Assembly (NCBI RefSeq): GCF_000379185.1
Contig: NZ_KB900736.1
Location: 95-59,603 of the forward strand
From: Capnocytophaga cynodegmi DSM 19736
GTDB lineage: Bacteria; Bacteroidota; Bacteroidia; Flavobacteriales; Flavobacteriaceae
Reading direction: 5' to 3'
Length of the DNA: 59,509 nt
Shown: piece by piece, positions 35,534-44,241 of the stretch
How the letters are laid out: every line of letters begins with the position of its first letter
How positions within the stretch are numbered: the stretch's first letter is position 1
Translations under genes and position numbers: made by a program
The notes under the pieces: generated by a model
Told to the model about the DNA's origin: nothing
Database searches by the model: none
The model's input: only the letters and a program-made list of their open reading frames with translations

Positions 35534-36253
35534 ATGTACGCATTATTCAAAAAAGAAATACGTTATTTTTTCACTTCACCCATCGGTTTTACTATCATTG
35601 GGCTATTTGTCGTTCTAAACGGATTATTTTTATGGATTCTGAAAACAGAATATAACATTTTCAATAGTAATTTTGCTGATTTACTTCCATTTTTCAAAAT
35701 TTCATCGTGGATTTTTGTATTTTTAGTCCCTGCCTTAACAATGCGAACCATTTCTGAGGAAAAACGCAGCGGAATGTTAACACTTTTATTTACAAAACCC
35801 ATAAGCACTTTGGAAATTGTACTCGGGAAGTACTTAGGAGTTCTATTTTTACTATTTATCACGCTTATTCCCTCTGTCATATATATATATATGGTATGGA
35901 CTTTAGGCAATCCTGTCGGAAATTTAGATATTGCTGGTACTATTGGCTCTTACATTGCTCTTTTCCTTCTTATTGCCTCATTTTCAGCTGTAGGGCTATG
36001 GGCTTCATCGGTAAGTAACAACCAAATTATTTCATTTGTATTGGCTGCTTTTTTGTGCTTTTTTTTCTTTTTCGGATTAGACCAAATTGTAGAGCTGATT
36101 TTTCCTGAAAACCTCTCAAAAATCGGATTTCAATCGCATTTTGATGCTATAAGTCGTGGTGTGATTGACAGCAGAAATATCATTTATTTCATTTCTGTAA
36201 TTGTTTTTTTCTTATATATAACAACCTTATCTTTAAAAAGTTATAAGCTATGA
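35534..36253 (+). CDS. gldF: Gliding-motility ABC transporter permease GldF
   Basis: 239 aa with six predicted membrane helices. An ABC-2 type permease: MYALFKKEIRYFFTSPIGFTIIGLF at the start and the motif TMRTISEEKRSGMLTLLFTKPIS around 74-96 typical of this class. In Flavobacterium johnsoniae, GldA, GldF and GldG form an ABC system required for gliding. The stop overlaps the start of gldG by 4 nt, so the pair is coupled. gldA is not in this window. Confidence 0.93.
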   Translation: MYALFKKEIRYFFTSPIGFTIIGLFVVLNGLFLWILKTEYNIFNSNFADLLPFFKISSWIFVFLVPALTMRTISEEKRSGMLTLLFTKPISTLEIVLGKYLGVLFLLFITLIPSVIYIYMVWTLGNPVGNLDIAGTIGSYIALFLLIASFSAVGLWASSVSNNQIISFVLAAFLCFFFFFGLDQIVELIFPENLSKIGFQSHFDAISRGVIDSRNIIYFISVIVFFLYITTLSLKSYKL

Positions 36254-37932
36254 AAGTACTTCTAAATAAAATTGGTTTCAAAGCAATTATAGCTTTTTTG
36301 ATGTTACTTTTGGTCAATTTCTTGGCCAGTAAATGGCATAATCGTTGGGATTTAACCAAGGACAAACGTTATACCCTTTCTGAAACAACGCAAAAAATAT
36401 TGCTAAAAATTCATAGTCCTATAGTTATTGATGTTCTTCTAAAAGGAAACATTCCAACAGAATTTAAAAAATTACAAACGGAAACGTTGCAACTTCTGGA
36501 AGAATATTCAGCTTTTAACAACAATATTCACTTCAATTTTGTCAATCCTCTGGAAAATGAAGAAAATACAGAACAGACCTTACAAGAATTAATTAATTTT
36601 GGACTAAATCCCTTACAGATATCACAAAATGAAGCTGGAAAATCATCTATTGAGTATATTTTTCCTTGGGCAATAGTAAATAATGGAGAAAAATCAGAAA
36701 AAGTAGCTCTTTTTGTAAATAAATTAAGTGCAAACGACCAAGAACGTGTTCAAAACTCCGTGCAACGATTAGAATATGGCTTAACAGATGCTCTTCATAA
36801 GTTGACTTTGAAAAAGAGAAAAAAAATTGCAATGTTAAAAAGCAATGGAACTCTCGAAGATATATATATAGCTGATTTTCTGAAATCTGTACAAGGATAT
36901 TATCGAATTGCTCCCTTTACTTTGGATTCAGTAAGCACCAATCCAGAAAAAACACTAAAAGACCTCAATGAATTTGATTTACTGATAGTTGCTAAACCTA
37001 CTGAGCCTTTTTCCGACCCTCAAAAACAGGTAATCGACCAATTTGTGATGAAGGGTGGACGTGTATTGTGGCTCATCGACAATGTAAAAATTGATATTAA
37101 CGATTTGTACAATCCTTCAGGTACAACAATGGCAATGCCTGTAAATCTGAATCTTACAGATTTATTCTTTCAGTACGGTTTTCGAATTAACTTCAATATT
37201 ATCAATGATTTATACTCATCACAAATCGTAATTGCGACTGGAGAAGGAAGCCAAACTCGTTATATGCCTATTCCTTGGGTGTATAATCCTATGATTTTAT
37301 CCAAAAATAATCACCTAATTAACAATCACTTAGACGCTACGAGATTGCAATTTGCTAATAGTATTGACACACTAAAAAACGGAATTAGAAAAACTATTTT
37401 GCTTTCAAGCTCTCCTTTTTCAAAATCCGATGGTACTCCAAGAGAAGTAAGTCTGAAAATTGATGTAAATAAGCTAGATAAAAATGCTTATAAAACAGGT
37501 AACATCCCTACAGCTGTTCTTCTGGAAGGAGAGTTTACTTCTGTTTATAAAAATAGAATCCGACCTATTGATTTGAAAACCAATACTGAAATTAGTAAAC
37601 CTACCAAAATGATTGTAGTTTCTGATGGCGATATTATCAAAAATGACATCAGTGACAATAATCCTTTGGAATTAGGTTTTGACAAATGGACCAATAAATT
37701 TTACGATAACAAAGCATTCCTACAAAATGCCATTAACTATCTATTAGATGACACGAATTTTCTTGTACTACGGAATAAAAAGGTACAATTAGCTTTTCTG
37801 GATAGAGAAAAAGTTGCTGAAAGTCAGAAGTCTTGGAAAATAAAAAGCATTATTTATCCCCTTCTATTATTTTTCTTAGTAACTATAATCATTCGAGTTT
37901 ATTATCAAAGAACAAATGTTGTGAAAAAGTAG
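36250..37932 (+). CDS. gldG: Gliding-motility ABC transporter component GldG
   Basis: 560 aa. An N-terminal membrane helix (about 10-28), a large periplasmic part, and a C-terminal helix (about 528-550) give the usual GldG topology. Motifs: WDLTKDKRYTLSETTQKIL after the first helix, PVKVDVLLKG-like PIVIDVLLKG, and KGGRVLWLIDNV in the ABC-type uncharacterised (PF09822) fold. The partner GldF is encoded directly upstream with a 4-nt overlap. Confidence 0.93.
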   Translation: MKVLLNKIGFKAIIAFLMLLLVNFLASKWHNRWDLTKDKRYTLSETTQKILLKIHSPIVIDVLLKGNIPTEFKKLQTETLQLLEEYSAFNNNIHFNFVNPLENEENTEQTLQELINFGLNPLQISQNEAGKSSIEYIFPWAIVNNGEKSEKVALFVNKLSANDQERVQNSVQRLEYGLTDALHKLTLKKRKKIAMLKSNGTLEDIYIADFLKSVQGYYRIAPFTLDSVSTNPEKTLKDLNEFDLLIVAKPTEPFSDPQKQVIDQFVMKGGRVLWLIDNVKIDINDLYNPSGTTMAMPVNLNLTDLFFQYGFRINFNIINDLYSSQIVIATGEGSQTRYMPIPWVYNPMILSKNNHLINNHLDATRLQFANSIDTLKNGIRKTILLSSSPFSKSDGTPREVSLKIDVNKLDKNAYKTGNIPTAVLLEGEFTSVYKNRIRPIDLKTNTEISKPTKMIVVSDGDIIKNDISDNNPLELGFDKWTNKFYDNKAFLQNAINYLLDDTNFLVLRNKKVQLAFLDREKVAESQKSWKIKSIIYPLLLFFLVTIIIRVYYQRTNVVKK

Positions 37933-38047
37933 TTCTTTCTGAACAAGAAATCACCTAAAACGTCAATGTTAATTTTTTAAATATTTCTGACGTAAAAAAA
38001 CTTAAAATTTTAACAACTATAAAGTGTTATATATTACTTAAATTGTA

Positions 38048-38055
38048 TATATTTG
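38048..38055 (+). promoter_or_regulatory. secDF -7 element
   Basis: TATATTTG matches TAnnTTTG, 40 nt before the secDF ATG. The 163-nt gap after gldG shows nothing else. Confidence 0.5.
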
Positions 38056-38095
38056 CCGATTGAAGAAAAAAAGAATAAGTAATTAATTTAAAAAA

Positions 38096-41056
38096 ATGCA
38101 AAACAAGGGACTTATTAAACTATTTGCACTCTTATTCGGACTTGTAAGCATCTTTCAGCTTTCATTTACGTACATCGCAAATAGGGTGGAGAACAAAGCT
38201 AAGGCATTCGCTGAGGCAAAAGTGTCGAACGCAGAGAGTAATTACGTTTCGAAACGAGAAAGAGTTGAATCTCAGTACTTAGACTCTATGTTGGGGCAAG
38301 ATGTGTACAACATCGGCATTACCAAGTACACCTATGCACAGGTGAAAGACAAGGAGTTAAACAGAGGTTTGGACTTAAAGGGAGGGATTAACGTAATCCT
38401 ACAAATTTCTGTGAAAGACATATTAAAAGGTCTTGCTAACAATACAAAAGACCCCATTTTCAACAAATCATTAGCTGAGGCTGACGAATTATTACGAAAA
38501 ACAGATCGTACATATTTGGATTTGTTTTTTGAATCATACGAAAAAAATGGAGGTAAATTGGCTTCTCCTGATGTTTTTGCCAATAAAACATTAAGTGAGG
38601 AAATCAACTTCCAAATGTCTGATAGTGAAGTTCGTCCTATCATTAAAAGAAAAGTTGATGAATCTGTAACATCAGCCTTTGAGGTATTGCGTAAACGTAT
38701 TGACAAGTTTGGTGTTTCACAACCTAACATTCAACGTTTGGGTGCTTCAGGACGTATCTTAATTGAATTACCTGGAGCTAAAGATGTTACACGTATCAAA
38801 TCACTTTTACAAAGTACAGCTCAGTTAGAATTTTGGGAAACTTTTAAAAACATAGATGTTCTTCCTTACATAAGTGCTGTAAATGAAACCTTAAAATCTA
38901 CAATAAAACCTCAGGAATCTGTAAGTGAATCAACTACAAATACAATTGATTCACTTCTTACAGACATTAAAAAAGACTCAATAGACCAAGCAAAACAGAT
39001 TAACCCTTTGTTTGATTTATTTAAGCCTGTACCGACTTATGAGGGTTCTCCAGTTCTTTTTGCTGTAAGTTTAAAAGATACTGCAAAAGTTAATAACTAC
39101 TTAAGATCTGCTGATGCAAAACGATTGTTACCAGCAAATCTTCAGTTTGCTAAATTCGTTTGGGGCAAACCTTCCAAAGATTCAGATTTGGTGGAAATGT
39201 ATGCTTTAAAATCTAATCGTGATAATGTAGCAGCACTGACAGGAAATGTAATCACAGATGCAGCTCAAACGTACGATGTGAGAAATCAACCTGCTGTTTC
39301 GATGCAAATGGACGGAAAAGGAGCTAGAATTTGGGAAAGCCTTACTGATAAAGCGTTCAAAGAGCAAGGAAACATCGCTATCGTTTTAGATGATATCGTG
39401 TACTCTGCACCAGGCGTAACAAATGGAGCCATTACTGGTGGACGTTCAGAAATCACAGGAACTTTCACACTAAATGAAGCTATTGACTTAGCTAACGTAC
39501 TAAGAGCGGGTAAATTACCAGCAGGAGCTGATATTGTTCAGTCAGAGGTAGTTGGACCATCACTTGGACAAGAAGCTATTGATAGTGGTATGAATTCATT
39601 TTTGATTGCTGCTATCATCATTTTTGCTTGGATGATTTTCTACTACGGAAGAGCAGGAATTTATGCTGATATAGCATTGGTTTTCAATATATTATTGGTA
39701 TTTGGTGTACTAGCAAGTATCAATGCTGTACTTACCTTGCCTGGTATTGCAGGTATTGTGCTTACTATCGGTATGGCAATTGATGCTAACGTACTTATAT
39801 TTGAGCGTATTAAAGAAGAATTAGACAAAGGTAAAGGTGTTTCACAAGCAGTTTCTGATGGTTTTGGAAATGCCCTTTCATCAATCTTAGATGCCAACAT
39901 AACAACTGGGCTGACAGCTCTTATTTTGTTAGCTTTTGGTAGCGGACCTATCCAAGGCTTTGCTACTACTTTGCTTATTGGTATCGCAACTACTTTGTTT
40001 ACAGCTATTTTCATAACACGTTTACTAATAGACTATAGTGTTGAGAAAAAACACAATTTGACGTTTTCTACAAATCTTACTAAGAATATTCTTAAAAATG
40101 TCAATATTGATTTCATTAAAAAACGTAAAGTTGGCTATATTATTTCGGCTGTTGCTATATTAGTTAGTATCATCTCACTATCTACTAAAGGATTAAACCA
40201 AGGGATTGATTTTGTAGGAGGTAGAACATACCAAATTCGTTTTGAACACCCTGTGGTTCCAGCTGAAATATCTAAAGAATTACAGCCACTCATCGGAAAT
40301 GTCGAAGTAAAAACTTTTGGTTCTGCAAACCAAATCAAAATCGCTACTAAGTACAAGGTAGAAGAAGAAAGCACTGCTGTGGACAATGAAATTCAAGAAT
40401 TACTATACAAAGGATTACAGAAATTCTTACCACAAGGGTACTCATATGAAGACTTTGTAGGAGCTTCTGCAGAGAGTTCTTTAGGAATCGTACAATCAAT
40501 GAAGGTAGGTCCCACAATTGCTGAAGATATCAAAAGTAACGCTGTTTGGTCTGTGCTTGGAGCTTTGGTTGTGATTGCTTTCTACATTTTAATCCGCTTT
40601 AGAAGATGGCAATTTTCTTTGGGAACAGTGGTGCCTTCTGCTCACGATGTTATTTTAGTACTAGGTGTTTTCTCTCTAACTTACAGCTTTATGCCTTTCA
40701 ATATGGAGATTGACCAAGCTTTCATAGCTGCTATTTTAACGGTTGTAGGGTACTCATTGAACGATACGGTAATTATTTATGACCGCATTCGTGAATATAT
40801 GCACGAACCTAATTGGACAAAAGAAAAAATTAATACGGCGTTGAATAGTACATTAAGTCGTACTTTGAATACTTCGCTTACCACATTGGCTGTGTTAGTA
40901 ACCATATTTATTTTTGGTGGAGAAACGTTAAGAGGCTTTATGTTCGCAATGATTGTAGGTGTAGTTGTAGGAACATATTCATCTATATTTATTGCCGCCC
41001 CAATGCTTTATGATACTTTGGATAGAAAATCTAAAAAAGAAGAATCACATTCATAG
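38096..41056 (+). CDS. secDF: Protein translocase SecDF (fused)
   Basis: 986 aa; SecD and SecF in one chain, common in Bacteroidetes. It uses the proton gradient to assist Sec export. The SecD half has LDLKGGINVILQI (first periplasmic motif), the P1 region with VLRKRIDKFGVSQPNIQRLG, and the helix motif GMAIDANVLIFERIKEEL. The SecF half begins near 660, with STKGLNQGIDFVGGRTYQI, and has the matching GYSLNDTVIIYDRIREYM. About twelve helices in all. It is followed by a strong terminator at 41077-41110, so monocistronic. Confidence 0.97.
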   Translation: MQNKGLIKLFALLFGLVSIFQLSFTYIANRVENKAKAFAEAKVSNAESNYVSKRERVESQYLDSMLGQDVYNIGITKYTYAQVKDKELNRGLDLKGGINVILQISVKDILKGLANNTKDPIFNKSLAEADELLRKTDRTYLDLFFESYEKNGGKLASPDVFANKTLSEEINFQMSDSEVRPIIKRKVDESVTSAFEVLRKRIDKFGVSQPNIQRLGASGRILIELPGAKDVTRIKSLLQSTAQLEFWETFKNIDVLPYISAVNETLKSTIKPQESVSESTTNTIDSLLTDIKKDSIDQAKQINPLFDLFKPVPTYEGSPVLFAVSLKDTAKVNNYLRSADAKRLLPANLQFAKFVWGKPSKDSDLVEMYALKSNRDNVAALTGNVITDAAQTYDVRNQPAVSMQMDGKGARIWESLTDKAFKEQGNIAIVLDDIVYSAPGVTNGAITGGRSEITGTFTLNEAIDLANVLRAGKLPAGADIVQSEVVGPSLGQEAIDSGMNSFLIAAIIIFAWMIFYYGRAGIYADIALVFNILLVFGVLASINAVLTLPGIAGIVLTIGMAIDANVLIFERIKEELDKGKGVSQAVSDGFGNALSSILDANITTGLTALILLAFGSGPIQGFATTLLIGIATTLFTAIFITRLLIDYSVEKKHNLTFSTNLTKNILKNVNIDFIKKRKVGYIISAVAILVSIISLSTKGLNQGIDFVGGRTYQIRFEHPVVPAEISKELQPLIGNVEVKTFGSANQIKIATKYKVEEESTAVDNEIQELLYKGLQKFLPQGYSYEDFVGASAESSLGIVQSMKVGPTIAEDIKSNAVWSVLGALVVIAFYILIRFRRWQFSLGTVVPSAHDVILVLGVFSLTYSFMPFNMEIDQAFIAAILTVVGYSLNDTVIIYDRIREYMHEPNWTKEKINTALNSTLSRTLNTSLTTLAVLVTIFIFGGETLRGFMFAMIVGVVVGTYSSIFIAAPMLYDTLDRKSKKEESHS

Positions 41057-41076
41057 TAATAATTGTTTTTAAAGGG

Positions 41077-41110
41077 AAAAAAGCTACTCAAATAAAGGGT
41101 AGCTTTTTTT
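41077..41110 (+). terminator. secDF terminator
   Basis: AAAAAAGCTAC (41077-41087) pairs with GTAGCTTTTTT (41099-41109), loop of 11 nt, with the T-run on the plus strand. Confidence 0.85.
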
Positions 41111-41219
41111 ACTAAAACTAAGATGTATAGCAAGAAAATCAAAAAACTTCTGAATCAATATTTTTTGGATTTATCTATCTATCAAAATGAACCGAAACAT
41201 TAAGTAATTTATCTATTCT

Positions 41220-42317
41220 ATGAAAGTAAAAGACATTACTCAGAAGATAGAACAACTCAGCCCGTTATCATACGCGGAGGGTTTTGACAATGTAGGCTTA
41301 CTTGTAGGTAATCCTGAAATGAGTGTAAACAAAGTTTTGATAACGCTTGATACTCTTGAAAGTGTTGTTGATGAAGCTATTGAAAAAAAATGCAACCTTA
41401 TTGTTAGCTTTCACCCAATTATTTTCAGCGGATTAAAGAACCTTACAGGTCAAAATTACGTGGAGCGTGTAGTGATGAAAGCTATCAAGAATGATATTGC
41501 TATTTATAGTATGCATACAGCTTTGGACAATATGTTTTTAGGTGTCAATTCAGCAATATGTGATGCTTTGAAACTTAAAAATAGAGCTATTCTAATTCCT
41601 CAAAAACACACAATTCACAAACTTGTTACTTACGTTCCTCATAAGCACTCCGAAATGTTACGAAAAGCATTATTTGAATCAGGAGCTGGAGAAATTGGTA
41701 ATTACAGCAATTGTAGTTTTAATTTGGAAGGATATGGAACGTTCAAAGGCAATGACAATTCCAACCCAACAATTGGTGAGAAAAATCTCTTACACACTGA
41801 AAATGAAACACAAATAAACGTTATCTTTCCTAAACATCTTGAAAATAAAATATTAAAAGCCTTGAAAGAAAATCACCCTTACGAAGAGATTGCCTATGAA
41901 ATTTATGTTCTGGAAAATACTCATCAACATATCGGAATGGGAATGATTGGAGAACTTGAAAATCCAATAGACGAACAAGATTTTCTTAATTATCTAAAAA
42001 ATAAAATGCAAACTAATTGCATTCGGCATTCGGCTCTAACTGGTAAAAAAATAAAAAAAGTTGCTGTTTTGGGAGGAAGTGGAGCTTTCGCCATTGACAA
42101 AGCCAAAGCTGCCAAAGCTGATGCTTTCGTTAGTGCTGATTTTAAATATCACGATTTTTTCAAAGCTGAAAACCAGATTTTACTCACCGATATTGGTCAT
42201 TTTGAAAGCGAACAATTCACAAAAATGCTTTTATTTGATTATCTTACAAAAAATTTTCCTAACTTTGCCGTCGTTTTATCCGACGTAAACACAAATCCTA
42301 TCAAGTATTACCAGTAA
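41220..42317 (+). CDS. Nif3-like dinuclear metal-centre protein
   Basis: 365 aa, the long Nif3 type with a central PII-like insertion. Expected metal ligands are visible: His in SFHPIIFSGLKN, the pair in MHTALDNM, and His/Glu in DIGHFESEQF near the end. The N-terminal YAEGFDNVGLLVGNP motif is diagnostic. Often annotated as GTP cyclohydrolase I type 2; the physiological role is unsettled. The next gene starts 2 nt after the stop, a pairing common in Bacteroidetes and Firmicutes. Confidence 0.92.
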   Translation: MKVKDITQKIEQLSPLSYAEGFDNVGLLVGNPEMSVNKVLITLDTLESVVDEAIEKKCNLIVSFHPIIFSGLKNLTGQNYVERVVMKAIKNDIAIYSMHTALDNMFLGVNSAICDALKLKNRAILIPQKHTIHKLVTYVPHKHSEMLRKALFESGAGEIGNYSNCSFNLEGYGTFKGNDNSNPTIGEKNLLHTENETQINVIFPKHLENKILKALKENHPYEEIAYEIYVLENTHQHIGMGMIGELENPIDEQDFLNYLKNKMQTNCIRHSALTGKKIKKVAVLGGSGAFAIDKAKAAKADAFVSADFKYHDFFKAENQILLTDIGHFESEQFTKMLLFDYLTKNFPNFAVVLSDVNTNPIKYYQ

Positions 42318-42319
42318 AT

Positions 42320-43102
42320 ATGACAAAGAAAGCTGAAATTACAGTAGAAGAAAAGTTGAGAATGTTGTATGATTTGCAACTTATCGACTCACAAATTGAT
42401 GAATTACAAAATGTTCGAGGCGAACTTCCATTAGAAGTTTCAGACCTTGAAGATGAAGTTGAAGGACTTAAAAATCGTTTATCTAAATTCAAAGAAGAAT
42501 TAGAACATTTGCAGTCTGGAATTGCTGAGAAAAAAAATGTTATAGAAGAAGCTAAAATCTTGATTAAAAAGTACAATACACAACAAAAAAACGTACGCAA
42601 CAATCGAGAATATAATTCCATTACAAAAGAAATTGAGTTTCAAGAACTTGAAATTCAATTAGCTGAAAAACGAATCAAAGAAGGTAAAGCTCAGGCAGAC
42701 CAAAAAAAGGAAGCCATCAAACAAGTTGAAGAGAAAAAAACTCAACGAGAAGCTCATCTTAAGCACAAAAAAGAAGAATTGGATTCCATTTTAGCTGAAA
42801 CTGAAAAAGAAGAAGCTTTCTTAAGACAAAAAGCTGAAGAATACGCCGAGCAAATTGAAGAAAGGCTACTAACTGCTTATCGCAGAATTCGTAGTAGTGT
42901 AGTTAACCGTTTGGCAGTAGTTCCTGTGGAACGTGGAGCTTCAGGTGGTTCATTTTTCACTATACCACCACAAGTACAAATGGAAATTGCTGCTCGTAAG
43001 AAAATCATAACCGATGAACACAGCGGACGCATTCTGGTAGATTTAGCACTTGCTGAGGAGGAAAAAGAAAAAATGGAAGCTCTTTTCAACAGCATAAAAT
43101 AA
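42320..43102 (+). CDS. Coiled-coil protein of the C4-zinc-ribbon family with cysteines lost
   Basis: 260 aa. Long coiled coil (about 10-185, Glu/Lys/Gln heptads) followed by a zinc-ribbon remnant. Where homologues have two CxxC pairs, this protein reads GASGGSFFTIPP and TDEHSGRILVD, so all four zinc ligands are replaced (Ser, Ser, Asp, Ser). The fold is otherwise conserved, down to FTIPPQVQMEIAARKKII. The function of the family is unknown; a nucleic-acid or Nif3-partner role has been suggested by context only. Operon with the Nif3-like gene (2-nt gap). A long hairpin follows. Confidence 0.85.
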   Translation: MTKKAEITVEEKLRMLYDLQLIDSQIDELQNVRGELPLEVSDLEDEVEGLKNRLSKFKEELEHLQSGIAEKKNVIEEAKILIKKYNTQQKNVRNNREYNSITKEIEFQELEIQLAEKRIKEGKAQADQKKEAIKQVEEKKTQREAHLKHKKEELDSILAETEKEEAFLRQKAEEYAEQIEERLLTAYRRIRSSVVNRLAVVPVERGASGGSFFTIPPQVQMEIAARKKIITDEHSGRILVDLALAEEEKEKMEALFNSIK

Positions 43103-43124
43103 AACCAATAATACAATATTTTAT

Positions 43125-43173
43125 ATGGAAATTTGAAAAATTGAGTAGCATATACGTTTTTTCAAATTTCCAT
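43125..43173 (+). terminator. Long hairpin ending the Nif3/coiled-coil operon
   Basis: 16-bp arms at 43125-43140 and 43158-43173 (ATGGAAATTTGAAAAA and its complement), loop of 17 nt, with T-rich sequence following. Probable terminator. Confidence 0.65.
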
Positions 43174-43239
43174 TTTTCATATAACAAATATTGATAGCAA
43201 CCAACTTTTTCTAACAATAATTTTTCAATTTATTTTCTG

Positions 43240-44016
43240 ATGAATTCTCGCAAAGAACAATTACAAGCATTTGAGCGTCTGCTTGATATAATGGACGATT
43301 TAAGAGAAAAATGTCCTTGGGATAAAAAACAAACCCTGCAATCACTTCGTCACTTAACTATTGAAGAAACTTATGAGTTAGGTGATGCTATTTTGGACAA
43401 CAATTTACAAGAAATTAAGAAAGAATTAGGTGATTTGCTTCTTCATATTGTTTTTTATTCAAAAATTGGTAGTGAGACCAACGATTTTGATATTGCAGAT
43501 GTAGCCAATTCAGTATGCGAAAAACTCATTGAGCGTCATCCGCATATCTATGGTGATGTTAAAGTTGAAAATGAGGAAGATGTAAAGAGAAATTGGGAAA
43601 AAATCAAATTGAAAGAAGGTAAAAAAAGTGTTTTAGAAGGGGTTCCGAAAAGTTTACCTGCTTTGGTAAAAGCTTCTAGAATTCAGGATAAAGCAGCTGG
43701 AGTGGGCTTCGATTGGGATTCAAAAGAAGGTGTCTTTGATAAAATAAAAGAAGAAATCAATGAACTTCATTATGAAATTGAAAACAAAAACAAGGAAAAC
43801 ATTGAAAAAGAATTTGGTGATGTGCTTTTCAGTCTAATTAATTATGCTCGATTCCTGAAAATTAACCCAGAAGATGCTTTGGAAAAAACAAATAAAAAAT
43901 TCATCAAACGTTTTCAGTTTTTAGAAAATAAAGCCCTACAACAAGGTAAATCATTGAAAGATATGACTTTGGAAGAAATGGAACACTTTTGGCAAGAATC
44001 AAAAAAAATAGATTAA
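43240..44016 (+). CDS. mazG: Nucleoside triphosphate pyrophosphohydrolase MazG
   Basis: 258 aa, the two-domain length of E. coli MazG. Hydrolyses NTPs to NMP and PPi; linked to nucleotide-pool cleaning and stress survival. First domain: CPWDKKQTLQSLRHLTIEETYEL with the EExxE...D metal motif (EELGDLLLHIVF-like KKELGDLLLHIVFYS). Second domain: AGVGFDWDSKEGVFDKIKEEINEL and KEFGDVLFSLINYARFL. Not to be confused with the toxin regulator MazE/F. A small gene follows 1 nt after its stop. Confidence 0.95.
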   Translation: MNSRKEQLQAFERLLDIMDDLREKCPWDKKQTLQSLRHLTIEETYELGDAILDNNLQEIKKELGDLLLHIVFYSKIGSETNDFDIADVANSVCEKLIERHPHIYGDVKVENEEDVKRNWEKIKLKEGKKSVLEGVPKSLPALVKASRIQDKAAGVGFDWDSKEGVFDKIKEEINELHYEIENKNKENIEKEFGDVLFSLINYARFLKINPEDALEKTNKKFIKRFQFLENKALQQGKSLKDMTLEEMEHFWQESKKID

Positions 44017-44017
44017 T

Positions 44018-44230
44018 ATGTATCCTTACCACAACAAAATAAAACAACGAATAAAAAATGGTGAACTAGTAAAATATGAATTTGTTGAAAAATACAAAAA
44101 CATAAGTCTGTGTTTACTACTCTACTTTAACACAGAGCCTTACATTCGTCCTGTTCGAGAACATCGTTTCGCAGAATATGAAGAAATCTTATCACTTCAA
44201 AACAAAATTTCAAAACAAAAGGAGCAATAA
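44018..44230 (+). CDS. Small hypothetical protein downstream of mazG
   Basis: 70 aa, not recognised with confidence. Basic and aromatic, no signal peptide or membrane helix: YHNKIKQRIKNGEL, LLLYFNTEPYIRPVREHRF, then a charged tail. Starts 1 nt after the mazG stop, so it is translationally coupled to it. Its ordered composition and tight spacing speak for a real gene. It converges on rarA with an 11-nt gap. Confidence 0.65.
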   Translation: MYPYHNKIKQRIKNGELVKYEFVEKYKNISLCLLLYFNTEPYIRPVREHRFAEYEEILSLQNKISKQKEQ

Positions 44231-44241
44231 AATATTAAAAA

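Noticed and set aside
42902-43116. Minus-strand frames across the coiled-coil protein gene and many others in antisense to large genes.
   Set aside because: They are shadows of strongly supported plus-strand genes with no promoter or start signals of their own.
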